From assembly GCA_947500385.1 (NCBI GenBank), contig CANMSA010000022.1, forward strand, positions 1 through 64,000: DNA of 64,000 nucleotides. Reading direction: 5' to 3'. Under the pieces are notes generated by a model, which saw only the letters and a list, made by a program, of their open reading frames with translations, ran no database searches and had not been told where the DNA came from. The number at the start of each line of letters is the position of its first letter. The stretch's first letter is position 1. Below are positions 10,656-18,866 of this stretch, in pieces. This DNA comes from an uncultured Flavobacteriaceae bacterium (lineage in GTDB: Bacteria; Bacteroidota; Bacteroidia; Flavobacteriales; Flavobacteriaceae). Made by a program: the position numbers and the translations under genes.

Positions 10656-10697
10656 ATAAAAAGGCCGTTCCTAGAATTCTAGGAACGGCCTTTTTTT
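10656..10697 (+). terminator. Intrinsic terminator of sodA (bidirectional)
   Basis: A long perfect palindrome centred between 10676 and 10677: A-run, GGCCGTTCCTAGA, then its complement and a T-run. Stem about 16-18 bp. It would end sodA from the left and small-RNA read-through from the right. Confidence 0.92.
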
Positions 10698-10721
10698 ATG
10701 CTTGACGATTGGAAATAAAAT

Positions 10722-10794
10722 AGAAAAGGGCGGAGAAGTCTCCACCCTTTTCGTCCCAAATCTTACCATAAACTTAACCTACTTATGCTATGGC
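10722..10794 (-). ncRNA. Multicopy small RNA, copy 1 (subtype A)
   Basis: First of five related minus-strand units. From the 5' end they share: CCATAGC, a conserved AT-rich block with AAGTAGGTTAAGTT, ATGG able to pair with the 5' CCAT, a spacer AAGATTTGGG, then an intrinsic terminator. Here the terminator stem is GGGTGGAG/CTCCGCCC with loop ACTT and a T-run. Upstream on the minus strand lies TAATTTAG (10799-10806), 7 of 8 matches to TAnnTTTG, and a T-run near -33. There is no open reading frame. I do not recognise the family. Ends are estimates. Confidence 0.72.
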
Positions 10795-10927
10795 AATACT
10801 AAATTACTGGTATTGTGGGAAATAAAAAAGGAATTTTAAGAAATTTTAAGTGTTTTTTATTGCCCCAATTATGGAAGTACAAACAAAAAAGTGGGGTTAA
10901 CCTTGTTAAATACAGGGGATTGAGCAA

Positions 10928-11000
10928 TAAAAAAGGCGGAGCAGAACTCCACCTTTTTTCCCCAAATCTTACCATGAACTTAACCTACTTATGCTATGGT
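10928..11000 (-). ncRNA. Multicopy small RNA, copy 2 (subtype B)
   Basis: Same core as the other copies. The terminator stem is GGTGGAG/CTCCGCC with loop TTCTG, then six T. The -7 element TATTTTTG (11005-11012) is a perfect TAnnTTTG match, placing the start a few bases into GGACCATAGC. Subtype B (copies 2, 3, 4) has GGACC before the core; subtype A (copies 1, 5) has TTGCC or CTTGCC. Confidence 0.75.
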
Positions 11001-11257
11001 CCTCCAAAAATAGACCGAAATAAGCCCCTGAAAAAAGGTTTTAGACGAATGTACGTTTATTAGGATGAAATGCCTTCGACGATATAGTCCCTTACAAGGA
11101 GTGAAGAATTGGCAAAAGATTTTTCAGCAGTTGGATAGCCGCGGATCGTTGATCTGAGATAAAAGAGTACTGAAGGTATAACGGTCTAAAGAAATAAAGG
11201 TGGTCAAGAAGATCTTGAGTGTTTTTTTGGGTGTTGAAATCGAAGGAGATACTGCAA

Positions 11258-11329
11258 ATAAAAAGGTGGAGCAGAACTCCACCTTTTTCCCCAAATCTTA
11301 CCATGAACTTAACCTACTTATGCTATGGT
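11258..11329 (-). ncRNA. Multicopy small RNA, copy 3 (subtype B)
   Basis: Core and terminator are as in copy 2, with one change in the stem (GGTGGAG/CTCCACC, turning a G-U pair into A-U or G-C type pairing). A perfect -7 element TACTTTTG lies at 11334-11341. The similarity to copy 4 extends another ~45 bases upstream of the promoter (to about 11375), including AGGCTACCCTCTACC on the minus strand. Confidence 0.75.
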
Positions 11330-11524
11330 CCTCCAAAAGTATGGTAGAGGGTAGCCTTAAAAAAACATCTTTGTTAAAAGCCCATTATATGCGTTGAAGT
11401 GCATCCGCTCAGAAATTCGGGGATCGGTTTTAAACCGGGGTGATTCACAAGGTTGTAATGCGTTCGCCATAGGTACATAAATGACGAATACAACTGCAGG
11501 TTCCGTTTTTAGTGTATGGGCCAT

Positions 11525-11596
11525 AAAAAAGGCGGAGCAGAACTCCACCTTTTTTCCCCAAATCTTACCATGAACTTAACCTACTTATGCTATGGT
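11525..11596 (-). ncRNA. Multicopy small RNA, copy 4 (subtype B)
   Basis: Core identical to copy 2 apart from the ends; terminator GGTGGAG/CTCCGCC then a T-run. Perfect -7 element TACTTTTG at 11601-11608. Upstream flank shared with copy 3 to about 11645, which marks copies 3 and 4 as a recent duplication that carried the promoter along. Confidence 0.75.
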
Positions 11597-11787
11597 CCTC
11601 CAAAAGTATGGTAGAGGGAAGCCTTAAAAAAACATCTTGGTTCAACTCCCTAATAATAGGTTGAAAGGTATGTAGTTAATTTGGGGCGAAGGGAAATCTA
11701 CGGGAGGGGGTCATGGGTGTGGATCGGCAATAGAATCCAATCGGTTGAATCTAGAGGAGAAATTGCTCAAACCGTGAAGGTGCTAAA

Positions 11788-11860
11788 TAAAAAAGGCGGA
11801 GAAGTCTCCACCTTTTTTGCCCCAAATCTTACCATGAACTTAACCTACTTATGCTATGGC
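11788..11860 (-). ncRNA. Multicopy small RNA, copy 5 (subtype A)
   Basis: Core as in the others. The terminator has loop ACTT like copy 1 (GGTGGAG/CTCCGCC stem, T-run). The -7 element TATTTTAG (11865-11872) has 7 of 8 matches. It is the first unit after the purF stop codon (11966) and points the same way as purF, so purF read-through could also produce it. Confidence 0.72.
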
Positions 11861-11965
11861 AAGTCTAAAATAGGTGGGTAGCTTGCCTTTACGATGAAAA
11901 ACACGATGAAAGCCATCAATTAATCGACGAAATGCAATATGAGAGGTATTTCATCGATAAAGGTG

Positions 11966-13864
11966 CTAATATGCCCGTTCGTTTTTTCCTTCATAAAAGT
12001 TTATAAAAGCCCTGTTTACGACCCGATTCCCGCCGGGTGTCGGGTAGTTTCCCGTAAAGTACCAATCGCCCAGGTTTTTAGGGCAAGCTTTGTGCAAATT
12101 CTCAATGGTCTGGTATATAATATGCACTTCGGCCTTGATGTCTGAAGGGCTTAGAAGTTCCCCTGTTTTTTGAGATATTTCATCGGCCGTAAAGGGGATA
12201 TAAAACTCTTTGACGTAGTTTATGACTTCGCGATCTGCGGTATTTACCTGTGCTTTGCATTTTTTGTAAATTTCGTCTATCAGGTGCATGGTGCCTCGTT
12301 CTTTATGGAGTGCCAAAGCAGCGCGAAAAGCGATGAAATCTTCGAGCTTGGCCATATCAATTCCATAACAATCGGGATAACGAATCTGAGGGGCTGAGGA
12401 CACCACGATTATTTTTTTGGGAGATAAGCGATCTAGTATTTTTAAAATACTATTTTTTAGCGTAGTACCGCGTACAATACTGTCATCGATGATTACAAGG
12501 TTATCCCCTTTTTCAACAGACCCATATGAAATGTCGTAAACGTGGGCGACCAAATCATTTCTGCTACTATCCTGCGTAATGAATGTACGTAATTTTGCAT
12601 CTTTGATGGCCACCTTCTCTATGCGCGGCCGCACCTCCAAAATTGAGTGCAGTTGTTCGCTGGTGATTGTTGGTCCCAGCTCCAAAATTTGCGCTTCCTT
12701 TTTCTTATTAAGATAGTTTTGCGCTTCTTTTACCATTCCGAAAAAGGAAGTTTCCGCAGTGTTCGGGATATAGGAGAAAACCGTTTTCTTAATATTTTCT
12801 TCTATAGAGGAAAGAATTTTAGGAAAAATGAGTTTCCCCAGTTCTTTTCGTTCCTGATAGATTTCCTGATCGCTTCCTCTCGAAAAATAGATACGCTCAA
12901 ACGAACATGCTTTGCGTTCCGTGGGGGCGAGTACCTGCTTTAAAAAAGTATTCCCGCTTTTTTTGATAATGATGGCATTGCCTGGATCTAGCTCTTTTAC
13001 CGCATCATATGGGACATTAAAAACGGTTTGTATGGCAGGTCTTTCAGAAGCAACTACCACCACTTCATCGTCTTTGTAATAGTATGCAGGTCGAATTCCT
13101 GCAGGGTCCCGTAAAACAAAGGCATCCCCATGTCCCAATAAACCGGCCATTGTGTAACCACCGTCAAAGTTCTTGGCGGCACGTCGCAAGATCTTGTGTA
13201 CTTTTAATCGTTCCGCAATAAGGGGGGAGGCTTCTAACTTATTGTATCCTTCCTTCTTGATTTCTTTATACAACTTGGCAACTTCATCATCTAGGAAGTG
13301 ACCAATTTTTTCCATAACGGTTACCGTATCGGCCATCTCCTTCGGATGCTGCCCCAGCTGTACCAGATTATCGAAAAGTTCATGCACGTTGGTCATATTG
13401 AAATTTCCTGCGACAATCAAATTTCGGTGCATCCAGTTATTTTGACGGAGGAAAGGGTGTACGCTTTCGATACTGTTTTTCCCAAAAGTTCCATAACGAA
13501 CATGCCCTAAAAGCAACTCGCCAATATAGGGAATGTGTTTTTTCTGAAGGGCTACATCGTCTGCATATTCCTGATGTTCCTTTAAAGAAGTATTTATACG
13601 GTCATTGATTTGGGCAAAGATGTCCTGTATGGGTTGCTGTGCCACCGAACGCACGCGGCTCATATACCGTTCCCCGGCCTTCATGTCTATCTTAATGCTG
13701 GCAAAGCCTGCACCGTCTTGCCCACGATTGTGCTGCTTTTCCATCATGAGGTACATTTTGTTTACCCCATAAAATGCAGTGCCATACTTTTCCTTGTAAT
13801 ACTCTAAAGGCTTTAGTAATCGAATTATTGATATACCACACTCGTGCTTAATCGCGTCACTCAT
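11966..13864 (-). CDS. purF: Amidophosphoribosyltransferase (PurF family, long form)
   Basis: A 632-residue enzyme for the first step of purine synthesis: PRPP plus glutamine gives phosphoribosylamine. The Ntn glutaminase domain starts with Cys9 (HECGI), so an 8-residue propeptide must be removed; NRGQDGAG (46-53), HVRYGTFGKNS (121-131) and NFNMTN (154-159) follow. The PRPP loop VIIDDSIVRGTT is at 457-468. Both halves look intact. It is about 120-160 residues longer than the usual PurF (~470-510), mostly through insertions in the glutaminase half and a C-terminal tail. I believe this long form is typical of Flavobacteria, but that is from memory. The small-RNA array lies downstream. Confidence 0.88.
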   Translation of the reverse strand: MSDAIKHECGISIIRLLKPLEYYKEKYGTAFYGVNKMYLMMEKQHNRGQDGAGFASIKIDMKAGERYMSRVRSVAQQPIQDIFAQINDRINTSLKEHQEYADDVALQKKHIPYIGELLLGHVRYGTFGKNSIESVHPFLRQNNWMHRNLIVAGNFNMTNVHELFDNLVQLGQHPKEMADTVTVMEKIGHFLDDEVAKLYKEIKKEGYNKLEASPLIAERLKVHKILRRAAKNFDGGYTMAGLLGHGDAFVLRDPAGIRPAYYYKDDEVVVVASERPAIQTVFNVPYDAVKELDPGNAIIIKKSGNTFLKQVLAPTERKACSFERIYFSRGSDQEIYQERKELGKLIFPKILSSIEENIKKTVFSYIPNTAETSFFGMVKEAQNYLNKKKEAQILELGPTITSEQLHSILEVRPRIEKVAIKDAKLRTFITQDSSRNDLVAHVYDISYGSVEKGDNLVIIDDSIVRGTTLKNSILKILDRLSPKKIIVVSSAPQIRYPDCYGIDMAKLEDFIAFRAALALHKERGTMHLIDEIYKKCKAQVNTADREVINYVKEFYIPFTADEISQKTGELLSPSDIKAEVHIIYQTIENLHKACPKNLGDWYFTGNYPTPGGNRVVNRAFINFYEGKNERAY

Positions 13865-13918
13865 TAGTTGTAGGTCTCTTTGTTTCGTTAAAACTTATTT
13901 GTAAAATCATTCCATTAA

Positions 13919-13943
13919 AAACGCCCCAAAAAAGGGGCGTGTA
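13919..13943 (-). terminator. Intrinsic terminator of PfkB kinase gene
   Basis: Stem ACGCCCC (13921-13927) with GGGGCGT (13934-13940), loop of six A (six T on the transcript), followed by five T on the minus strand. It lies directly after the kinase stop codon and separates it from purF. Confidence 0.85.
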
Positions 13944-13944
13944 A

Positions 13945-14871
13945 TTAGTGTAACTCTATATCGAATTGTGTCAATGCCTTGAATTGATGCAGGCGCTTGT
14001 ACACTTCTTCTTTTTTCAGGTGTTGCATCCGCTCGGTTCCGAAGCGTTCTACACAAAACGACGCCAAGTTTGAACCATGGATAATGGCCCGTTTCATATT
14101 TTCAAAAGAAATATCGTTGGTAGCGGCTAAAAAACCGGTAAAGCCACCAGCGAACGTATCACCTGCCCCGGTGGGGTCAAAAACTTCTTCTAGGGGCAGT
14201 GCCGGTGCAAAGAAAACCTGTTCCTTGTGAAACAAAAGGGCCCCGTGCTCTCCTTTTTTGATTACGACATAGGTGGGTCCCATTTGCTGTATTTTGGCAG
14301 CTGCGGTAACCAAAGAGTATTCACCTGTTAGTTGTCGGGCCTCCTCATCGTTGATCGTAATGACATCGATATGCTTAATTACTTCGATCAATTCGGGTAG
14401 GGCATTGTCCATCCAGAAATTCATGGTATCCAAGACAACAAGCTTTGGGCGTACCGTCATTTGTTGGATAACACTCAACTGTACACCGGGGTGTAGGTTG
14501 CCCAACATGACAACATCCGAATGCTTATAATCCTCGGGGACGATCGGGTTAAAATCGGCCAAAGTATTCAGTTCGGTCGCCAAGGTATCCCGGGAGTTCA
14601 AATCGTTGTGGTATTTTCCTTTCCAATAGAAGGTTTTACCCCCTTGTACGATTTCAAGACCATCAAGATTGATATTCTTGTTGGCCAAGAGATCCAAATA
14701 GGTTTGTGGTAAGTCATCCCCGACAATGGAAACGATTACAGAATCAACTTCGAATTGCGATGCAGCCAATCCTATAAAAGTGGCGGCTCCACCTAAAATC
14801 TTATCTGTTTTACCAAACGGTGATTCAATTTCATCAAAGGCAACGGTGCCTACAATTACGAGTTTCCCCAT
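13945..14871 (-). CDS. PfkB-family carbohydrate/nucleoside kinase
   Basis: A 308-residue ribokinase-fold kinase. The N-terminus MGKLVIVGTVAFDEIESPFG and the GGAATFIGLAAS segment (~27-38) are the substrate-binding lid region. The C-terminal signature FDPTGAGDTFAGGF holds the anion hole and catalytic aspartate. In many Bacteroidota a PfkB gene sits near purine genes, which would fit an adenosine or nucleoside kinase, but the substrate is not shown by the sequence. It has its own -7 element (14892-14899) and terminator, so it is probably a single-gene transcript. Confidence 0.88.
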   Translation of the reverse strand: MGKLVIVGTVAFDEIESPFGKTDKILGGAATFIGLAASQFEVDSVIVSIVGDDLPQTYLDLLANKNINLDGLEIVQGGKTFYWKGKYHNDLNSRDTLATELNTLADFNPIVPEDYKHSDVVMLGNLHPGVQLSVIQQMTVRPKLVVLDTMNFWMDNALPELIEVIKHIDVITINDEEARQLTGEYSLVTAAAKIQQMGPTYVVIKKGEHGALLFHKEQVFFAPALPLEEVFDPTGAGDTFAGGFTGFLAATNDISFENMKRAIIHGSNLASFCVERFGTERMQHLKKEEVYKRLHQFKALTQFDIELH

Positions 14872-14891
14872 TTATTTTTAAAATTAAGCTG

Positions 14892-14899
14892 CAAATATA
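14892..14899 (-). promoter_or_regulatory. -7 element of PfkB kinase gene
   Basis: Minus-strand TATATTTG, a perfect TAnnTTTG match, about 20 bases before the ATG at 14871. No clear TTG is seen at the -33 position. Confidence 0.55.
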
Positions 14900-14992
14900 C
14901 AGCTTTGCTTTTCTTTTTACGAGCGGCGTGTACACCAAATATCAAAATCCGTGGCGGTACCTGAAGTAATAAGGCAATCGTGTCGGATTGCA

Positions 14993-15628
14993 TTACTTTC
15001 TTCCAAAATCTGCCGGGATTTCTCCCCAGGCCTTTGTTTCCCATTTAACTATCGGCGTTGCATAAGAATTGTTTTTCAACCACGTGATAGCTCTTCGAAT
15101 CAAATCAAAAAGTTGCTTGTTCTTGGCCGTTTCCGGAAGCTTCGTATTACAGGTCTTTTTTCGTACCCAGCTCATCGCCGTACGAGAATCGGTGTATATA
15201 ACACGATTACTTCCACGTTCTTTTAAATAGGCAAGGCCATGCACAATGGCCAAAAACTCCCCTATATTATTGGTGCCTTGTGAAAAAGGCCCTTGTTTGA
15301 ATAGTTTCTTGCCGGTCTTGGTATCGACACCTTGGTATTCCATAACCCCCGGATTTCCGCTAGAGGCCGCGTCAACCGATATGGAATGGTAGTCGGGAGT
15401 GCCAATGCGGAGCAGTTGTTCTTGGGTAAGCGATGCTTCCCCCTTTTTTTTGCCTTTGTATTCCTCGTAATTGCCATTATAGGCCTTCTTTGCCATGGCA
15501 AAGGTGGGAAACGATTTGTACTGCGCTCCTTTGGCCCCGCTAATGGCCGCCTTGCAATCTTCCCAATTGGTATAGATACCGGGACGTTTGCCTTTCCATA
15601 CCGTATAAAATTTTTCTTTTTTGGCCAT
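14993..15628 (-). CDS. rnhA: Ribonuclease HI with N-terminal RNA/DNA-hybrid binding domain
   Basis: A 211-residue RNase H type 1 that cleaves RNA in RNA/DNA hybrids. Residues 1-50 form a viroplasmin-type hybrid-binding domain (FYTVWKGKRPGIYTNWEDC, SFPTFAMAKKAY). The catalytic domain starts near residue 77 with SVDAASSGNPG; the first catalytic Asp is in VDAA, the Glu in NNIGEFLAIVHGL, the next Asp in YTDSRTAMSWV. Linker and length are usual for bacterial RNase H with this N-terminal domain. It starts 5 bases after the purN stop codon, so the two form an operon. Confidence 0.92.
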   Translation of the reverse strand: MAKKEKFYTVWKGKRPGIYTNWEDCKAAISGAKGAQYKSFPTFAMAKKAYNGNYEEYKGKKKGEASLTQEQLLRIGTPDYHSISVDAASSGNPGVMEYQGVDTKTGKKLFKQGPFSQGTNNIGEFLAIVHGLAYLKERGSNRVIYTDSRTAMSWVRKKTCNTKLPETAKNKQLFDLIRRAITWLKNNSYATPIVKWETKAWGEIPADFGRK

Positions 15629-15633
15629 CGGGG

Positions 15634-16212
15634 CTATTGTAAGAGTTGGTCAATGATCTTTGGAAAATGGGCAAACTCTAATTGATGCACCTTTTCAGCT
15701 ATGAGGTCGACACTATCGGTTTTCAATAGCGTAGTTTTTGCCTGATGAATGATCGCTCCTTCATCATACCGTTCATTTACATAATGAATCGTAATTCCGG
15801 TTTCTTTTTCCCCGTTCGCTTTTACGGCCGTATGCACATGGTGGCCATACATCCCCTTTCCCCCGTATTTTGGTAGCAGGGACGGATGAATATTAATGAT
15901 CTTATCAGGAAATTGAAGCAGCAGGTTCGCCGGTATTTTCAAAAGGAATCCGGCAAGGACGATCAGGTCGGGGTTTAGTCCTTTTAAGATATCCAACACA
16001 CCATCACTCTTCAAAAAAGCAGTCTTATTGAAGTATAAAGCACTAATATTCAATTTATTACACCTTTCCAGAACTTTGGCATCCCTTTTGTTGGTGAGCA
16101 CCATGGCAATCGTAACATCGCGCCTTCCTTGAAAGTAGTGTACTATGTTTTCAACATTTGAACCAGAACCAGAGGCAAAAAGTACCACACGTTTTGTGGA
16201 TGGTGCGACCAT
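15634..16212 (-). CDS. purN: Phosphoribosylglycinamide formyltransferase
   Basis: A 192-residue enzyme that transfers a formyl group from 10-formyl-THF to GAR in purine synthesis. ASGSGSNVENI near the N-terminus binds the phosphate. NIHPSLLPKYGGKGMYG carries the catalytic Asn and His, and ETGITIHYVNERYDEGAII carries the catalytic Asp. Length is normal for PurN. It shares a short operon with rnhA and diverges from acpP. A second purine gene, purF, lies 2 kb downstream on the same strand. Confidence 0.95.
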   Translation of the reverse strand: MVAPSTKRVVLFASGSGSNVENIVHYFQGRRDVTIAMVLTNKRDAKVLERCNKLNISALYFNKTAFLKSDGVLDILKGLNPDLIVLAGFLLKIPANLLLQFPDKIINIHPSLLPKYGGKGMYGHHVHTAVKANGEKETGITIHYVNERYDEGAIIHQAKTTLLKTDSVDLIAEKVHQLEFAHFPKIIDQLLQ

Positions 16213-16318
16213 TATCGAAGAATAAGGATTTCTAAGACGAAAATACTACTCCTGTGTTTAAATTTCTTAAATTACAGTACATTTTAACGACAAATAGTGT
16301 AATTAGTCCAAAGTTTTT

Positions 16319-16326
16319 TATTTTTG
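16319..16326 (+). promoter_or_regulatory. -7 element of acpP
   Basis: TATTTTTG is a perfect TAnnTTTG match 33 bases before the acpP ATG. The -33 TTG is not clear. Confidence 0.6.
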
Positions 16327-16359
16327 CCAACAATTTAAATTTTTAAAACCAAAATAATT

Positions 16360-16593
16360 ATGTCAGACATTGCATCAAGAGTAAAAGCTATCATCGTTGA
16401 TAAATTGGGTGTAGATGAGAATGAAGTAGTAACAGAGGCTAGCTTTACGAACGACCTAGGGGCAGATTCATTGGATACCGTTGAGTTGATAATGGAATTC
16501 GAAAAGGAATTCGATATTCAGATCCCTGATGATCAAGCTGAAAACATCGCAACAGTTGGCCAAGCCATTAGTTATATAGAAGAAGCGAAGTAA
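16360..16593 (+). CDS. acpP: Acyl carrier protein
   Basis: A 77-residue acidic protein that carries the growing acyl chain in fatty-acid synthesis. The phosphopantetheine attachment serine is Ser37 in [11 protein letters not shown]. Helix pattern and length are typical. It is followed by its own hairpin terminator and then by fabF and rnc on the same strand, the common bacterial acpP-fabF-rnc order. The terminator probably makes acpP transcripts more abundant than fabF. Confidence 0.98.
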   Translation: MSDIASRVKAIIVDKLGVDENEVVTEASFTNDLGADSLDTVELIMEFEKEFDIQIPDDQAENIATVGQAISYIEEAK

Positions 16594-16618
16594 TTTTATG
16601 TTTTCTTGAACAAGTTTC

Positions 16619-16664
16619 AAAATTATCCATGTGGCAACCTAGCTGCATGGATAATTTTTTTTAA
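16619..16664 (+). terminator. Intrinsic terminator after acpP
   Basis: Stem AATTATCCATG (16621-16631) with CATGGATAATT (16646-16656), then a run of eight T. The 14-base loop can fold further. It may act as an attenuator between acpP and fabF. Confidence 0.85.
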
Positions 16665-16750
16665 TTTCACTTGACTTAGACAGTCATTTTGATAGTGTTC
16701 CAAGAAATAGGTATTCTTCTGGGCACATCGAAAAAATAAAATTTGGTTCA

Positions 16751-18001
16751 ATGCAATTAAAGCGAGTTGTAGTTACCGGTCTTGGGGCTTTGACACCCAT
16801 TGGTAACAATATCGAGGAATATTGGAACGGTCTTGTTAGCGGAAAAAGCGGTTCAGCCCCCGTTACCTATTACGATACAGAAAAATTCAAGGTAAAATTT
16901 GCTTGTGAACTTAAGAACTACAATGCACTTGACCACTTTGACCGCAAAGAAGCGAGAAAACTGGATCCTTTTGCACAATTTGCACTGGTCTCTTCGGACG
17001 AGGCCATCAAAGATGCGGGACTAGACCTCGATGCAATAGACAAATTTCGTGTAGGCGTTATTTGGGGTGCAGGAATAGGTGGTTTGGAAACCTTTCAGAA
17101 TGAGGTAATGAATTTTGCCCAAGGAAATGGCACTCCAAGGTTCAATCCCTTTTTTATTCCCAAGATGATTGCCGATATCGCTCCTGGCCATATTTCTATA
17201 AAACATGGTTTTATGGGACCTAATTATACCACGGTCTCGGCTTGTGCCTCTTCGGCCAATGCCTTGATCGACGCGATGAACTATATTCGTTTAGGATATT
17301 GTGATGTGGTAGTTTCAGGAGGTAGTGAAGCTGCCGTGACCATTGCGGGGATGGGAGGTTTTGGAGCTATGCATGCCCTAAGTACAAGAAATGAGAGTCC
17401 AGAAACGGCTTCGAGGCCCTTCGATGCCACGCGCGATGGTTTTGTGCTAGGCGAAGGTGCCGGTGCGCTGATCCTTGAAGAGTATGAACATGCCGTGGCA
17501 AGAGGAGCCAAGATTTACGCAGAAGTTGCCGGTGGCGGTCTTTCCAGTGATGCGTACCATATGACGGCCCCCCACCCAGATGGGATCGGTGTAATTCAGG
17601 TAATGAAGAATTGTTTGCGGGATGCAAATTTACAACCGGAAGATATTGATCATATCAATACCCATGGTACTTCTACACCCTTGGGGGATGTTGCCGAGCT
17701 AAAGGCCATTACGGAAGTATTCGGAGACCATGCACCCAATATCAATATCAACTCGACCAAGTCGATGACCGGGCATTTGCTCGGAGCGGCCGGTGCCATT
17801 GAGGCCATTGCCTCGATTTTGGCAATGAAGAACGGGGTCGTTCCACCGACCATCAATCATACCACCGTTGATGACACGATCGATCCACGCTTGAACCTTA
17901 CCCTTAACAAGGCACAAAAAAGAGAAGTGAACGTTGCTATAAGCAACACCTTTGGTTTCGGCGGACATAACGCCTGTGTGGTTTTCAAAAAAATCAGTTA
18001 A
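16751..18001 (+). CDS. fabF: 3-oxoacyl-ACP synthase II (beta-ketoacyl-ACP synthase)
   Basis: A 416-residue condensing enzyme that extends acyl-ACP with malonyl-ACP. The catalytic triad is present: Cys165 in TVSACASSANA, His in NTHGTSTPLGD, and His in KSMTGHLLGAAG. FGFGGHNA at the C-terminus is also typical. Length is standard. It lies between acpP and rnc; the gap to rnc is only 8 bases, so fabF and rnc are co-transcribed. Confidence 0.97.
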   Translation: MQLKRVVVTGLGALTPIGNNIEEYWNGLVSGKSGSAPVTYYDTEKFKVKFACELKNYNALDHFDRKEARKLDPFAQFALVSSDEAIKDAGLDLDAIDKFRVGVIWGAGIGGLETFQNEVMNFAQGNGTPRFNPFFIPKMIADIAPGHISIKHGFMGPNYTTVSACASSANALIDAMNYIRLGYCDVVVSGGSEAAVTIAGMGGFGAMHALSTRNESPETASRPFDATRDGFVLGEGAGALILEEYEHAVARGAKIYAEVAGGGLSSDAYHMTAPHPDGIGVIQVMKNCLRDANLQPEDIDHINTHGTSTPLGDVAELKAITEVFGDHAPNININSTKSMTGHLLGAAGAIEAIASILAMKNGVVPPTINHTTVDDTIDPRLNLTLNKAQKREVNVAISNTFGFGGHNACVVFKKIS

Positions 18002-18009
18002 ACGAATCT

Positions 18010-18747
18010 ATGGGGTTTCCTAAGAATTTATTTAATTCCCATCCCAAAGAGGATGGGGATTTTTTTTTAGGGATGCAGCGCATATTGGGATTTAAACCCA
18101 AAAACCTTGATCTTTTTAAGAAAGCTTTTCTACACCGATCTGCCAATAAACGCGATGGCGATGGGAATCCTATGAACTATGAACGGCTCGAATTCTTGGG
18201 AGATGCCATGTTGGGAACCATTATTTCGCATTATTTGTATAAAGAAGTGCCTCAGGGAGATGAAGGCTACCTAACCAAAATGCGTTCTAAAATTGTAAGC
18301 CGGGAACATTTGAACGAATTGGGGAAGGATCTGGGACTCATAGATTTTGTGGAAAGCCGCATTCCCAAAACCCATTTCGGAGATAACATTCATGGTAATG
18401 TGTTTGAAGCATTGATCGGTGCTATTTACCTCGATCGTGGGTATGTGTATTGCGAGAAGTTTATCAATTCGAGCGTTATTGAGCCCTATGTAGATATTGA
18501 ACAGCTAGAAGGGAAGGTAATCAGTTATAAAAGCTTGGTGATCGAATGGTGCCAGAAACAGAAAAAACCGTTCAACTTTGATGTCTACGAAGATACCGGC
18601 AACGACTTGCTTAAGCATTTTGCCGTGAAACTCTCCATTGGGGAAAATGTGGTGGCCAAAGCAAGGGCTACCTCCAAAAAGAAGGCTGAAGAGCGCGCTT
18701 CGAAACGGGCCTATTTTGCATTACAGAATAAAATAGACCGCCCTTGA
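18010..18747 (+). CDS. rnc: Ribonuclease III
   Basis: A 245-residue double-strand-specific endoribonuclease for rRNA and sRNA processing. The signature ERLEFLGDAMLG (about residues 58-69) and NVFEALIGAIYLDRG hold the metal-binding Glu and Asp residues. A C-terminal dsRNA-binding domain follows (SYKSLVIEWCQ to KKKAEERASKRAYFAL). The N-terminus is slightly longer than in E. coli (226 aa). It is the last gene of the acpP-fabF-rnc group. A weak hairpin at 18767-18782 (CAAACG/CGTTTG) may end the transcript. Confidence 0.95.
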   Translation: MGFPKNLFNSHPKEDGDFFLGMQRILGFKPKNLDLFKKAFLHRSANKRDGDGNPMNYERLEFLGDAMLGTIISHYLYKEVPQGDEGYLTKMRSKIVSREHLNELGKDLGLIDFVESRIPKTHFGDNIHGNVFEALIGAIYLDRGYVYCEKFINSSVIEPYVDIEQLEGKVISYKSLVIEWCQKQKKPFNFDVYEDTGNDLLKHFAVKLSIGENVVAKARATSKKKAEERASKRAYFALQNKIDRP

Positions 18748-18866
18748 CCTTTAATAATTTGTAACGCAAACGTTGTCGTTTGTTTAATTAAAGCTTTCCG
18801 TGGCCTTCGCCTAGGCAGATTTCGTTATTAAGCGTATATTTACAGCTTACAAAATTTTCATCTGGC

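Noticed and set aside
10815-11063. Reading frames across the sRNA array (10815-11063, 11092-11304, 11200-11397, 11357-11548, 11681-11881)
   Set aside because: They run through terminator hairpins and the conserved RNA core in differing frames, have no recognisable protein motif, and share only the repeated DNA. Better explained by the RNA units.
10722-11872. CRISPR array
   Set aside because: The five repeats are about 72-80 bp, spaced irregularly by 130-260 bp, with promoters and terminators in each and no cas gene. Not a CRISPR layout.
14856-15044. Small frame between PfkB and RNase H genes
   Set aside because: Overlaps the ends of both neighbours in another frame; no motif.
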